A DNA stretch of 64,000 nucleotides from Nitratireductor arenosus (lineage in GTDB: Bacteria > Pseudomonadota > Alphaproteobacteria > Rhizobiales > Rhizobiaceae), in NCBI RefSeq assembly GCF_009742725.1, contig NZ_WPHG01000005.1, positions 62,001-126,000 on the forward strand. The letters run 5' to 3'. The notes beneath the pieces were generated by a model. That model had not been told where the DNA came from. It did no database searches and was given only the letters and a program-made list of their open reading frames with translations. The translations under genes were made by a program, and so were the position numbers. Shown here piece after piece: positions 42,059-51,364 of the stretch (position 1 is its first letter; each line of letters begins with the position of its first letter).

Positions 42059-42952
42059 GTGACTTTGCTGCACACCGAAAGCTCGCTGTACCAATCCAAT
42101 GACGCGACGGCCAAGCTGGCTGCAGTGGATCCGTCGCGCGCCGGTCAGGCCGCAACAGATTTCGTCGAGATCTCCGATGTGACGCTGTCTTATGGCGGCG
42201 ACGAGGGCGTGACCGCCGTCGAGGACCTGACCATGTCGGTGCGCAAGGGCGAATTCGCCGCCGTCGTCGGGCCGTCCGGCTGCGGCAAGTCGACCCTGAT
42301 GAAGCTGACGACCGGTCTGGTGATCCCGCAAAAGGGCCGCATCGCCGTTGACGGCAAGCCGGTCACGGGGCCGCTCGACATTGTCGGGATGGCATTCCAG
42401 AACCCTTCGCTTCTGCCTTGGCGGCGTACGCTCGACAACATCATGCTGCCGCTCGAGATCGTATCGCCGCACGCCCAGAGGCTGCGCAAGCACAAGGCGG
42501 AGTACGTCGCGCGCGCCGAAGCCATGCTCGATCTGGTCGGCCTTGGCGGCTTCGGGGCAAACTACCCCTGGCAGCTTTCGGGCGGCATGCAGCAGCGGGC
42601 CAATCTGTGCCGAGCGCTGATCCACGAGCCGGGCCTGTTGATGCTGGATGAACCCTTCGGGGCGCTTGACGCCTTCACCCGCGAGGAATTGTGGGGGGTG
42701 ATCCGCGACCTGCACCAGAGGAAAAAATTCACGGTAGTGCTTGTGACGCACGATCTGCGCGAGGCGGTCTATCTGGCCGACCGTGTCTTCGTCATGAGCG
42801 CGCGGCCCGGACGCGTGGTGCTGGAACGCGAGATCGGGTTCGAGCGGCCGCGGCCGATCGACCTGACCTACACAGGCGAGTTCAACGACGTCGTGCATGA
42901 ATTGAGAGAAAAGATCGCCGAGGCGCGGGCCGACACGCCGCCAATCGGTTAG
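42059..42952 (+). CDS. ABC transporter ATP-binding protein (SsuB/TauB type)
   Basis: 297 residues. A ~40-residue N-terminal extension precedes the ATPase core. Walker A is GPSGCGKST, the Q-loop is FQNPSLLPWRRT, the signature is LSGGMQQR, Walker B is LLMLDEPFGALD and the switch His is in VTHDL. GTG 42059 is the start with AGGAG about 10 nt upstream; a later start would lose only the extension. A 417-bp gap follows before the amidohydrolases. Confidence 0.9.
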   Translation: MTLLHTESSLYQSNDATAKLAAVDPSRAGQAATDFVEISDVTLSYGGDEGVTAVEDLTMSVRKGEFAAVVGPSGCGKSTLMKLTTGLVIPQKGRIAVDGKPVTGPLDIVGMAFQNPSLLPWRRTLDNIMLPLEIVSPHAQRLRKHKAEYVARAEAMLDLVGLGGFGANYPWQLSGGMQQRANLCRALIHEPGLLMLDEPFGALDAFTREELWGVIRDLHQRKKFTVVLVTHDLREAVYLADRVFVMSARPGRVVLEREIGFERPRPIDLTYTGEFNDVVHELREKIAEARADTPPIG

Positions 42953-43369
42953 AAAGACCAAGCGGAAAAGGGGGCGTTTCGACTGCACGTTTTGCGTGTT
43001 GTTGACGGCGCGGATGATATACGCACGCCGGATCGCGGCGGGGCTTGCGGACGAGGCCGCAGGCAACGACCCTCATGTGCCGGAATTCTGTCATAACTAT
43101 ATCAGATATTTGATCTTTTTGGACTTTTTTGGCTTTTCCAAAAAGCTCGGATAGGGTATGGTCCCCACATTGTCAGTAGAAGCAAAACACCGAATTTCGG
43201 TCGCGTAATACGCGAAAAATCCGGTCGGGAATTGCTGGCAAGAGATCACTTGATCTGCGCCCGACGGTAAGAGCTGACAGAGATTGCGGCAGGATTGTTG
43301 TCGGGTGCGGTGGTTTCGCCGCGCACGGACTCCGTGTTGGCGGGACATTGCCAATTTTGGAGACAACTG
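42953..43369 (+). promoter_or_regulatory. 417-bp gap with promoter-like AT-rich repeats before the amidohydrolase pair
   Basis: No gene is evident. Around 43115-43146 there are two copies of CTTTTTGG-like sequence and their complement CCAAAAAG, able to form an AT-rich hairpin, preceded by ATATCAGATAT. The remainder to 43369 is a long leader. The AT-rich block probably ends the importer transcript or contains the promoter for the amidohydrolase-ubiD-ubiX unit. Confidence 0.35.
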
Positions 43370-44296
43370 ATGATAATCGACATTAGCTGCTACCCCACCA
43401 AGCTGGTCGACCTGGCATGGCGGCACGATGGCGATCCGTTTACCGGCGAGCGCCTCCTGAAGATGATGGACGGCCCGTTTTATGTGAACGGGAAGCCGCG
43501 GCGCATCGACAAGGCGTTCATCCAGCCGCCGCAGGGCAACACGATCTACACCGACGGCCATGGCGACCTGACCGGCAAGGACGCGATCCGCGACTACATG
43601 GCCTACACGGTCGAGCTGGTTCAGAAATATCCCGACCGCTTTCTCGGCTGCTTCGTCTACAATCCGCGCTACGGCACCCAAAACGGCGCCGAGGAGATCG
43701 AGCACCACGCCAAGGAATACGGCTTCAAGATGGTGCAGCTCCAGGCCAACATGCACGCCTACCGGCCCGACCGGGCGCTCGACTGGCTGCGCCCGGCGAT
43801 GCGGAAATGCGCCGAGCTCGGCCTTCTGGTGAAAGTGCATACCGGCGACGGACCGTATTCGATCCCGACCGAATTCTATCCGATCATCCGCGAATTCCCC
43901 GAGGTCAATTTCATCCTCGGCCATTTCGGCGTGCAGACCGGCGGCGTCTACTGCTTCGAACCGTTCCAGATGGCGTTGGACGCACCCAATGTCTACGCCG
44001 AATCGGGCTGGTGCCTGCAGTCGCGCATCGTCGAGTTCGCCAAGGAACTGCCGAAGGAAAAGATCCTGTTCGGCACCGACACGCCGCCTAACGAGCCGGG
44101 CATGTGGCTCAGACTGCTGGAGGTTCTGTGTCACGAGCCGCCGCAGGGCCTGAACCTCGATGAGGACACGCTGGAAGATTATTTCGGCAACAACATCGCG
44201 CGTATGATCGGTCTCGACCCGACGCCGCCGCCGCGCACCGTCGAAGAGGCGAAAGCACGCCTGAAGGGCGAAACGCCCACGCTCGCAACGGCCTGA
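43370..44296 (+). CDS. Amidohydrolase-2 family protein lacking the N-terminal HxH metal motif
   Basis: 308-residue TIM-barrel protein of the amidohydrolase-2 (PF04909) family, which includes ACMSD and aromatic acid decarboxylases. Later metal/catalytic residues are kept: KVHTGDGPY, ILGHFGVQTGG, FGTDTPPNEPG. The N-terminal metal motif of the family is replaced by DISCYP, with Ser6 and Tyr8 where the next gene has His6 and His8 (DTHLHP). It is roughly 70% identical to that neighbour by eye. It may be a catalytically altered subunit forming a hetero-oligomer with the intact paralogue. ATG 43370. Confidence 0.82.
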   Translation: MIIDISCYPTKLVDLAWRHDGDPFTGERLLKMMDGPFYVNGKPRRIDKAFIQPPQGNTIYTDGHGDLTGKDAIRDYMAYTVELVQKYPDRFLGCFVYNPRYGTQNGAEEIEHHAKEYGFKMVQLQANMHAYRPDRALDWLRPAMRKCAELGLLVKVHTGDGPYSIPTEFYPIIREFPEVNFILGHFGVQTGGVYCFEPFQMALDAPNVYAESGWCLQSRIVEFAKELPKEKILFGTDTPPNEPGMWLRLLEVLCHEPPQGLNLDEDTLEDYFGNNIARMIGLDPTPPPRTVEEAKARLKGETPTLATA

Positions 44297-44337
44297 GGCC
44301 GTCCAGCGATCGCTCTCGAAAAATTCCGGAGATCATC

Positions 44338-45279
44338 ATGATTATCGACACCCACCTGCACCCGACCAATCTGGTCGACGAGGCCTGGCGGCACACGGGA
44401 ACGCCGTTCAACGGCGAGCGCATGCTCAAACTGATGGACGGTCCGTACTGGATCAACGGCAAGCCGCGCCGCATCGACATGGGCTTCATCCAGCCGCCGC
44501 CCGGCAATACCGGCTATCGCGACGGCAATCGCATGGGCCGCGAAGGCATTCGCGACTACATGGCCTACATCGCCGAGCTGTGCCAGAAATACCCCGACCG
44601 CTTCATCGGCAACTTCAACTACAACCCGCGCTGGGGCCCGGAAAACGGCGCGGCGGAGCTGGAATTCCACGTCAAGGAATACGGCTTCAAGATGCTGAAG
44701 CTGCACGCCAACATGCACGGCTACCGGCCGGACCGGGCTCTGGAATGGCTGCGGCCGGCGATGAAGAAATGCGCCGAGCTCGGCGTCGTCGTGCTGATCC
44801 ACACCGGCGACGGACCCTACACGATCCCGACGATGTTCTACCCGATCATCCGCGAGTTCCCGATGGTCAACTTCATCATCGGCCATTTCGGCATCCAGAC
44901 CGGCGGCAACTATTCCTTCGAATCCTTCTGGATGGCGATGGACACGCCCAACGTTTATTGCGAATCCGGCTGGTGCTTCCAGTCGCGGATCGTCGAGTTC
45001 GCCAAGGAACTGCCGAAGGACAAGATCGTGTTCGGCACCGATTCGCCGCCCAACGAGCCGGGCATGTGGCTGCGCGAACTGGAGGTTCTGTGCCACGAGC
45101 CGCCGCAGGGGCTCGGTCTTTCGGAAGACGACCTGGAAGGTTATCTCGGCAACAATATCGCCAAGCTGGTCGGTATCGACCCCACCCCTCCGCCCCGTAC
45201 CATGGACGAGGCGAAGGCGCGCCTGACGGACACCTATGCAGGCGTCAAGCGCGGCGCGGGCCAGGCTGTTCCCGCCTGA
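44338..45279 (+). CDS. Amidohydrolase-2 family protein with complete metal site
   Basis: 313 residues. The HxH motif is in IIDTHLHPTNL, then VLIHTGDGPYTIP, FIIGHFGIQTGG and VFGTDSPPNEPG, giving the full ligand set of the family (two N-terminal His, two later His, one Asp). Hydrolysis or non-oxidative decarboxylation are both possible. It follows its paralogue by 41 bp, and the ubiD gene comes next, so it probably acts immediately before or after UbiD in one pathway. The substrate is unknown. Confidence 0.85.
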   Translation: MIIDTHLHPTNLVDEAWRHTGTPFNGERMLKLMDGPYWINGKPRRIDMGFIQPPPGNTGYRDGNRMGREGIRDYMAYIAELCQKYPDRFIGNFNYNPRWGPENGAAELEFHVKEYGFKMLKLHANMHGYRPDRALEWLRPAMKKCAELGVVVLIHTGDGPYTIPTMFYPIIREFPMVNFIIGHFGIQTGGNYSFESFWMAMDTPNVYCESGWCFQSRIVEFAKELPKDKIVFGTDSPPNEPGMWLRELEVLCHEPPQGLGLSEDDLEGYLGNNIAKLVGIDPTPPPRTMDEAKARLTDTYAGVKRGAGQAVPA

Positions 45280-45353
45280 TGTCCGCCGGCGGCCCGGCCG
45301 AGCCGGGCCGCCGCTCTTTCCGCGCGCAAGGTAAAGATCAAAGAGCATTCCTG

Positions 45354-46745
45354 ATGGACAAGCCGGCACCCTACGACACGCAGGACATTCGTCGTTTCCT
45401 GGCCGATTATCGCGCGGCCTGTCCGCACGATATCCTGACGATCGACGAACCCGTCTCCGACGACCAGGACGTTACCGCTTGCATCTGGGCGCTGGCGGCG
45501 CAAAACCGCGCGCCGGTGCTGCATTTCCGCAAGGTCGAAAATATCGGCGCCGAGGTCGTCTCCAACATATTCGGCTCTCGCGAACGCATCGCACATCTGT
45601 TCGGCGTTGAGGAAAGCCGGCTGCACGAGGCCTATCAGGCGCGCTCGCGGCGCGAGGTTGCGCCGGTCGAGCTTAAGAGCGGCCCGGTGACGGAACTGGT
45701 CGAGGATAGTGATATCGACCTTGAGTCGCTGCCGATGCTGAAGCACTTCGCCACCGACCGGGCGAAATACATCACCAGCGGCGTCATCATCGCCGAGCAT
45801 CCAGAAACCGGCGGCGGCAATCTGAGCTACCACCGGGCGATGATCCATTCGAAGAACGAACTGGCGACCAGCCTGCATTCGCGCGGCCATTTGTGGCGGT
45901 TGTTGAACATGGCCAAGGAACGCGGCCAGCCGATGCCGGTCGCCATGGTGATCGGCGCGCATCCGCTGTTCATGATCGCGGCCTCGGCCCGGCTTGCCTT
46001 CGGCGCCGACGAGCGCGACGTGGCCGGCGGGCTCTTGGGCGAACCGCTCAAAGTGGTGCGCACGCCCAGGCACGGCATCCGCGTGCCTGCCTTCGCCGAG
46101 ATCGTGCTGGAAGGGGTGATCGAGCCGGAAGCCCATGTGGAGGAAGGGCCGTTCGGCGAGTTTACCGGCTATTCGTCGGACCGATCGACCAATAATCTGT
46201 TCCGTGTCGAAACGGTGATGTGCCGGCGCGACGCGATGCTGGTTTCGGTCGCCGGCGGCAATTCGGCCGAACATCTCAATCTCGGGCGCGTGCCGCGCGA
46301 GGCCGAGATGGTGGAAAAGCTGAAGCAGCGTTTCCCCAGCGTGACGGCCGTGCACTACCCGGCCTCGGGAACGCATTTCCACGCCTATGTGGCGCTCAAC
46401 CAGATGCGGCCAGGGGAGGCGCGTCAGGTCATGCTCGGCCTGCTCGGCTGGGACGCCTATCTCAAGACGGTGATCGCCGTCGACGCCGATGTCGACGTCA
46501 CCCGCGACAGCGACGTGCTTTGGGCGCTGTCGACCCATTTCCAGCCCCACCGCGACGTCGTCATCATCGAAGGGCTGCCCGGCAACGCGCTCGACCCGTC
46601 GGCGTCGGGCATCGGCACGACCTCGCGCATGGGCCTCGACGCCACGCGCGGCGCCGATTTCCACGGCACGCTGGCCAGGATCGACGACGCGGCTTTCGCC
46701 CGCGCCCGTGCCGTGCTCGGCCGGCTCGGCGCGGCCGGGGGCTGA
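45354..46745 (+). CDS. UbiD-family prFMN-dependent (de)carboxylase
   Basis: 463 residues. It fits the UbiD fold: N-domain AAQNRAPVLHFRKV and the prFMN-binding region GGNLSYHRAMIHS. The catalytic acidic block is EIVLEGVIEPEAHVEEGPFG, followed by EFTGYS (two Glu of the E-R-E triad). C-terminal ATRGADFHG follows. Family members remove or add carboxyl groups on aromatic, heteroaromatic (pyrrole, furan) and acrylic acids. ATG 45354 gives the usual UbiD N-terminus; an ATG at 45279 overlapping the preceding stop is possible. The adjacent ubiX shows the cofactor is made locally. Confidence 0.9.
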   Translation: MDKPAPYDTQDIRRFLADYRAACPHDILTIDEPVSDDQDVTACIWALAAQNRAPVLHFRKVENIGAEVVSNIFGSRERIAHLFGVEESRLHEAYQARSRREVAPVELKSGPVTELVEDSDIDLESLPMLKHFATDRAKYITSGVIIAEHPETGGGNLSYHRAMIHSKNELATSLHSRGHLWRLLNMAKERGQPMPVAMVIGAHPLFMIAASARLAFGADERDVAGGLLGEPLKVVRTPRHGIRVPAFAEIVLEGVIEPEAHVEEGPFGEFTGYSSDRSTNNLFRVETVMCRRDAMLVSVAGGNSAEHLNLGRVPREAEMVEKLKQRFPSVTAVHYPASGTHFHAYVALNQMRPGEARQVMLGLLGWDAYLKTVIAVDADVDVTRDSDVLWALSTHFQPHRDVVIIEGLPGNALDPSASGIGTTSRMGLDATRGADFHGTLARIDDAAFARARAVLGRLGAAGG

Positions 46746-46757
46746 GGCGGGCGTCCC

Positions 46758-47369
46758 GTGAAGCCGGCCGATCCCTCCCGCAAGCGGCTGATCGTCGGTA
46801 TCAGCGGCGCCTCCGGCGCGATCTACGGCATTCGCCTTCTGGAGATCCTGCGCGCGCTCGACATCGAGACCCATCTGATCGTGTCGAACGCGGCGCGGAT
46901 CACGCTGGCGATGGAAACCGACAGCACGATCGCCGAGGTCGAACAGCTGGCGGCCGTGGTGCATTCCAACAAGGATATCGGCGCAGCCTGCTCCAGCGGC
47001 TCGTTTCGCACGCTCGGCATGATCGTCGCGCCGTGCTCGGTCAAGACGCTGGCGGAAATCGCGTCCGGCGTGACCTCCAGCCTTCTGGCGCGGGCCGCCG
47101 ACGTGACGCTCAAGGAACGCCGCAAGCTGGTTTTGATGTTGCGCGAGACGCCGTTGCACCTGGGCCATATCCGTTCGATGGCGCAGGCGACGGAGGCCGG
47201 CGCGATCATCTGCCCGCCGGTGCCGGCATTTTACGCCAAGCCGCAAACGCTCGACGATATGGTCAACCATACAGTCGGGCGCGTGCTCGACCTGTTCGAC
47301 ATCGATGCCGGCCTCGTGCGGCGCTGGGACGGGTTGAAGGGCGCTGCCAAACAGCCGGTGACCGAGTAG
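46758..47369 (+). CDS. ubiX: UbiX-family flavin prenyltransferase
   Basis: 203 residues. Makes prenylated FMN from FMN and dimethylallyl phosphate. Motifs are VGISGASGAIYGIRLLE (FMN/prenyl site), AACSSGSFRT, APCSVKTLAEIASG and LVLMLRETPLHLGH. It starts 12 bp after ubiD and closes the catabolic operon. A pathway-specific copy is common next to catabolic UbiD enzymes. Confidence 0.93.
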   Translation: MKPADPSRKRLIVGISGASGAIYGIRLLEILRALDIETHLIVSNAARITLAMETDSTIAEVEQLAAVVHSNKDIGAACSSGSFRTLGMIVAPCSVKTLAEIASGVTSSLLARAADVTLKERRKLVLMLRETPLHLGHIRSMAQATEAGAIICPPVPAFYAKPQTLDDMVNHTVGRVLDLFDIDAGLVRRWDGLKGAAKQPVTE

Positions 47370-47492
47370 ACCCGTCAACGGCGCCCTGGTCGGTCAAATC
47401 TTCTTTTATTTTCTTGTTTTCCTTGACATTCCTGTTTCTCCCGACGGCAGGCGGATGACCGTTCCGACATTTGCCCCGTCACCGGAACAAGC

Positions 47493-47522
47493 AAAAAAAA
47501 TCGCCGGCGCGAAGGCCGGCGA
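47493..47522 (-). terminator. Intrinsic terminator of the molybdenum hydroxylase operon
   Basis: On the minus strand an 8-bp perfect GC-rich stem (47515-47522 with 47501-47508, 6-nt loop) is followed directly by eight Ts (47500-47493). It lies 31 bp past the COG0523 stop: a textbook Rho-independent terminator. Confidence 0.88.
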
Positions 47523-47553
47523 CAGGTGGGGAGTCCTGGGAGAATGACAGGTC

Positions 47554-48570
47554 TCAGGCGAGACAGGTTTCAAGCATCTTCTCGATCTCGGCGCGGTCGA
47601 TGTCGCGGCCGATGAAGACCAGCTTGGAATAGGGGCGGTCCTTGCCCCAGGCATGGTCGGCGCGAAAATCCATCAGCTTGTGGACGGCCTGGAGAACGAA
47701 AAAGCGGTCGTCTCCATCGATCGCCAGGATGCCCTTGGTGCGGAAGATCGCGTCGCCGTTTTCCTGAAGATAGGCCGACAGGGTAGCCTCCAGCCTGGCG
47801 CGGTCGAAGCGCTTGTCGAAGGTGAAAGATTCCGATCCCACCGTCTGGTCGTGCGTATGGTGGTGGTGATGATCGTGGTCGTCGAGATTCAGGAGCTTGG
47901 CGCGCTCGGCGACATAGGAAGGCTGGAACCCGCTAATGCCGAGAATGTTTGACAGGTCGACCTTGCCATAGCTGGCCTTCAAAATGTCCGCGGTCTCGTT
48001 GAGCTTGCGCAGATTGGTCTCCAATGCGCCGATGGCGGCATCGTCGACCAGATCGACCTTGTTGATGACGATCCGGTCGGCGGCCACGATCTGGTCGACC
48101 GCCTGGTTGTCGCGCCCGTCCAGAAGCGGATCGTCGACATGCTGGGCGATGTGCTTGGCATCGACCATGGTCACGATGGCGTCGAGCTCGACCTGACCGG
48201 CGACCTCGTTGTCGATGAAGAAGCTGGTGGCGACCGGCGTTGGGTCGGCCAGGCCGCTGGTTTCGACCAGGATGTGGTCGAACTTGTCCTTGCGGGCAAG
48301 CAGCTTCTGCAGCACCTCGACCAGATCGTTGCGCACGTCGACGAAGCAGCAGATGCAGCCGTTCTGCATCTGGAAAATCTCCTCCTCCGAGGCGATCACC
48401 AGATCGGAATCGACGTCGATTTCGCCGAACTCGTTCTCGATCACGGCGATGCGGTGACCGTGGCGCTCGGTCAAGATGTAGTTGAGCAGCGTCGTCTTGC
48501 CGGCGCCGAGGAAGCCGGTGAGGATGGTGACGGGAACCTTGTCGCCGCCCGTTGCCTGGATGTCGGGCAT
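47554..48570 (-). CDS. COG0523-family metal-handling GTPase
   Basis: G3E-family GTPase, 338 residues. The P-loop is [11 protein letters not shown], the metal-binding GCICC motif is at about residues 71-75, then [11 protein letters not shown] and the NKVD guanine-specificity motif. A His-rich loop ([12 protein letters not shown]) precedes the CobW C-terminal domain. These proteins insert or deliver Zn, Co, Ni or Fe. ATG 48570 is chosen since AGGAGG lies 7 nt upstream; the ATG at 48576 is too close to it. Its presence in this operon suggests delivery of metal to a nearby enzyme such as an amidohydrolase; this is inference. Confidence 0.88.
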   Translation of the reverse strand: MPDIQATGGDKVPVTILTGFLGAGKTTLLNYILTERHGHRIAVIENEFGEIDVDSDLVIASEEEIFQMQNGCICCFVDVRNDLVEVLQKLLARKDKFDHILVETSGLADPTPVATSFFIDNEVAGQVELDAIVTMVDAKHIAQHVDDPLLDGRDNQAVDQIVAADRIVINKVDLVDDAAIGALETNLRKLNETADILKASYGKVDLSNILGISGFQPSYVAERAKLLNLDDHDHHHHHTHDQTVGSESFTFDKRFDRARLEATLSAYLQENGDAIFRTKGILAIDGDDRFFVLQAVHKLMDFRADHAWGKDRPYSKLVFIGRDIDRAEIEKMLETCLA

Positions 48571-48572
48571 GG

Positions 48573-50879
48573 TCATGCCTCCTTCAATTTCACGCGCAGG
48601 GCGTTGAGGACGTTTTCCGGCGTGATCGGGTAGTGGCGGAAGCGCACACCGATCGCGTCGTGGATGGCGTTGGCGATGGCAGGCCCGATGGCGATGATCG
48701 GATCCTCGCCGACACCCTTGGCACCCCAGGGACCGCCCGGATCGGGCGCGGTTTCCAGGATGATCGTGCGGATCGGGGGCATGTCCATCGACAGCGGCAT
48801 CTTGTAGTCGACGAAGCTCGGATTGAGCGAGCGGCCATTCGTCAGATCGATGACGTAGTCCTCGCTCAGCGTGTGGCCGATGCCCTGCTGGATGCCGCCC
48901 TCGATCTGCCCGGCGGCGGCGATCGGATGGATGACCTTGCCGATCTCGTGCACCGGGATCACCTGGAGGACGGCGACCTCGCCGGTCTCGGTGTCGACCT
49001 CGACCTCCACGAAATGGGCGCCGAACGAGTATGATTTGGTCGGGGTGTAGGTGCCGACACCGACGAGCTGGATCGCCGGCATGCCGCGCTGCGGGGCAAC
49101 CGCCTCGCCGAGCGAGATCGAGCGGTTGGAGCCGTCGGTGCGGGTGATGACGCCGTCGGTGATCGTCAGATCCTCGGGGGCGGCGTCGAGCATCGGCGCG
49201 GCGTGGGCCAGCACCTGGCGACGCACGTCGGCGGCCGCGATCTGGGCGGCGCGGCCGCCCATATAGGTGGTGTGGCTGGCGAACGCGCCGATGTCCCAGG
49301 GCACCACGTCGGTGTCGCCCTGGACGACGGCGATATCCTCGAACGGCACGCCGAGCTCCTCGGCGACGATCTGCGACAGCGCGGTGTGGGCGCCGGTGCC
49401 GAGGCCTGCGGTGCCGGTCAGGAGCGTCACCGTGCCATCCTCGTTCATCTTGACGATGGCGTTGCCCTGTTCCTTGATGCCGGGATAGGCGCTGGAACCG
49501 TGCATCTCGCAGCCGATGCCCCAGCCGCGACGCTTGACGCCGTCGCCCTTCGGGGCCTTGCGCACTGTGTACCAGTCGCTTTCGGCCATGCCGCGGCGGA
49601 TGCAATCCTCCAGGCCGTGGCCGACGATGGGATGGTTGGACGGCGCGATGTCGCCTTCGCGGACCGCGTTCTTCAGCTTGAACTCGGCCGGATCGAAGCC
49701 CAGCCTTTCGGCCGCCTCGTCGACCTGCAGGTCGATGGCGAAATAGGTCTGGACCACGCCGTAGCCGCGAAAGGCGCCGGCGATCGGCGTGTTGGTGTAG
49801 ATGGCGCGGCCTTCCAGATGAATATTGTCGCAGCGGTAGAGCGAGGTCATCGCCGCCGTGCCGACATTGGTCACGCCCGGACTGTGCGAGCCGTAGGCGC
49901 CGGAATTGAAGACGATCCGCGCCTGGCGGGCGGTGATGCGGCCGTCCTTGGTGAAACCCTGCTTGAGCCAGATCTTGCCGGGATGACGCGAGCGGCCGCC
50001 GAAAAAGGTCTCCTTGCGGGTGAACTCCATGCGGACAGGGCGCGCGGTCTCCCTGGCGAGCAGGGCCGAGAGGAATTCGTGCTGGAACAGGTCCTGCTTG
50101 GCGCCGAAACCGCCGCCCATGTGGTCGACCACGACGCGGACCTTGTTCAGCGGCACGCCGAGCACTTCGGCCAGCGCGCCGCGCACCATGAAGGCGGTCT
50201 GGGTCGAACTCCAGATGGTAAGCTTGCCGTTGCCGTCCCACTGGGTGACGCAGATATTGGGTTCCATATAGGCGGCGGTCGGGCGGCCGAGTTCGTATTC
50301 ACCCTCGATGACGAGGTCGGCCTCGACAAAACCTTTCTCGATGTCGCCGCGTTCGACGATCACCGGCGGCAGGACGTTGTTGTTGTCCAGGCCGTTGTCG
50401 TGGATCGCTGGCGCGTCGGGTTTCAGCGCGTCCTCGACGGTGAAGACGGCCGGTAGCGGCTCGTACTCGACCTTAATCAGGCCGAGCGCTTCTTCGGCGA
50501 TTTCTTCGCTGACGGCCGCGACCGCGGCCACGCCCTCGCCCCAGTAACGTACGCGGTCGTCGAGGATGTACTGATCCTTGGTGACGGAGGCCGAGCGCGG
50601 ATGCGGCGAGCCGTAGTGCAGCACGCGCGGCACGTTTTCGTGCGTGAGCACGGCCTTGACGCCCTTGAGCGCCAGCGCCTTGGACGTGTCGATCGACTTA
50701 ATGCGCGCATGGGCGATGTCGCAGCGCTTGATCTTGCCGTGCAGCATCCCGGGCAGGATGATGTCGCCGGCATAGATGGCGCTGCCGGTAACCTTTTCCA
50801 GCGTGTCGGAGCGCTTGACGCTCTTGCCGACAACCGAGAAGCTTTGTTTGGTCGCGACGGGATGATCGTGAACAGTCAT
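48573..50879 (-). CDS. Xanthine dehydrogenase-family molybdopterin-binding large subunit
   Basis: 768-residue catalytic subunit of a three-subunit molybdenum hydroxylase. It has [20 protein letters not shown] at the N-terminus, the molybdopterin motif [14 protein letters not shown], the active-site [10 protein letters not shown] and the catalytic Glu in [12 protein letters not shown]. The split L-M-S architecture is that of CoxL, nicotinate, quinoline or 4-hydroxybenzoyl-CoA reductase enzymes. The CO-dehydrogenase active loop is not evident. The start overlaps the small-subunit stop by 4 bp. No XdhC-type maturation factor is in the operon. A hydroxylated N-heterocycle or purine is the most likely type of substrate. 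Confidence 0.88.
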   Translation of the reverse strand: MTVHDHPVATKQSFSVVGKSVKRSDTLEKVTGSAIYAGDIILPGMLHGKIKRCDIAHARIKSIDTSKALALKGVKAVLTHENVPRVLHYGSPHPRSASVTKDQYILDDRVRYWGEGVAAVAAVSEEIAEEALGLIKVEYEPLPAVFTVEDALKPDAPAIHDNGLDNNNVLPPVIVERGDIEKGFVEADLVIEGEYELGRPTAAYMEPNICVTQWDGNGKLTIWSSTQTAFMVRGALAEVLGVPLNKVRVVVDHMGGGFGAKQDLFQHEFLSALLARETARPVRMEFTRKETFFGGRSRHPGKIWLKQGFTKDGRITARQARIVFNSGAYGSHSPGVTNVGTAAMTSLYRCDNIHLEGRAIYTNTPIAGAFRGYGVVQTYFAIDLQVDEAAERLGFDPAEFKLKNAVREGDIAPSNHPIVGHGLEDCIRRGMAESDWYTVRKAPKGDGVKRRGWGIGCEMHGSSAYPGIKEQGNAIVKMNEDGTVTLLTGTAGLGTGAHTALSQIVAEELGVPFEDIAVVQGDTDVVPWDIGAFASHTTYMGGRAAQIAAADVRRQVLAHAAPMLDAAPEDLTITDGVITRTDGSNRSISLGEAVAPQRGMPAIQLVGVGTYTPTKSYSFGAHFVEVEVDTETGEVAVLQVIPVHEIGKVIHPIAAAGQIEGGIQQGIGHTLSEDYVIDLTNGRSLNPSFVDYKMPLSMDMPPIRTIILETAPDPGGPWGAKGVGEDPIIAIGPAIANAIHDAIGVRFRHYPITPENVLNALRVKLKEA

Positions 50880-51364
50880 TGGGCCCTCGCTTTGTTCATC
50901 TCGTCGGCAGCGTCCTGAACGGCCTCGATGATTTTGGTGTATCCGGTGCAGCGGCAGATATTGCCGGCCAGCGCGAAGCGGATCTCGTCCTCGCTCGGGG
51001 CGGGGGTCTCGTCGAGCAGGGCCTTGGCCATCATGACGATACCGGGCGTGCAGAAACCGCACTGGGCGCCGCCGTGTTCCATGAACTTTTCCTGCAGCAG
51101 ATGCGGCCTGTCGGGCCCGTGCTGCAGGCCCTCGATGGTCAGGATGTCGGCGCCTTCGGCCTCGACAGCCAGCACCAGGCATGCATTGACGGGCTTGCCG
51201 TCCATGATGACGGTGCAGGCGCCGCAATCGCCGACGTCGCAGCCCTTCTTGGTGCCGGTCAAGCCGCCTTCGGCGCGCAGCACGTCGAGCAGGGTGCGAT
51301 TGACGGGGGAGGGCAGCTCGCGTTCCTCTCCATTAACAGTCATCGTGACGATACGGGTCATCAA
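50876..51364 (-). CDS. [2Fe-2S] small subunit of the molybdenum hydroxylase
   Basis: 162 residues. The plant-type cluster site is Cys42, Cys47, Cys50 and Cys62 (GCDVGDCGAC, NACL). The second, helical-domain cluster is in AQCGFCTPGIVM and CRCTGYTKI. It carries electrons from the Mo site to FAD. It overlaps both neighbouring subunit genes by 4 bp. The length is typical of CoxS/HcrC proteins. Confidence 0.92.
   Translation of the reverse strand: MMTRIVTMTVNGEERELPSPVNRTLLDVLRAEGGLTGTKKGCDVGDCGACTVIMDGKPVNACLVLAVEAEGADILTIEGLQHGPDRPHLLQEKFMEHGGAQCGFCTPGIVMMAKALLDETPAPSEDEIRFALAGNICRCTGYTKIIEAVQDAADEMNKARAQ

Noticed and set aside
44580-46745. 721-residue form of UbiD with a long N-terminal extension
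   Set aside because: The extension lies out of frame over the amidohydrolase gene and is Arg-rich nonsense. The UbiD family starts at about 45354.
47554-50241. Apparent 895-residue fusion of an N-terminal extension to the COG0523 GTPase
   Set aside because: The N-terminal part is the out-of-frame shadow of the molybdopterin subunit. A start with AGGAGG at 48570 fits the GTPase family exactly.
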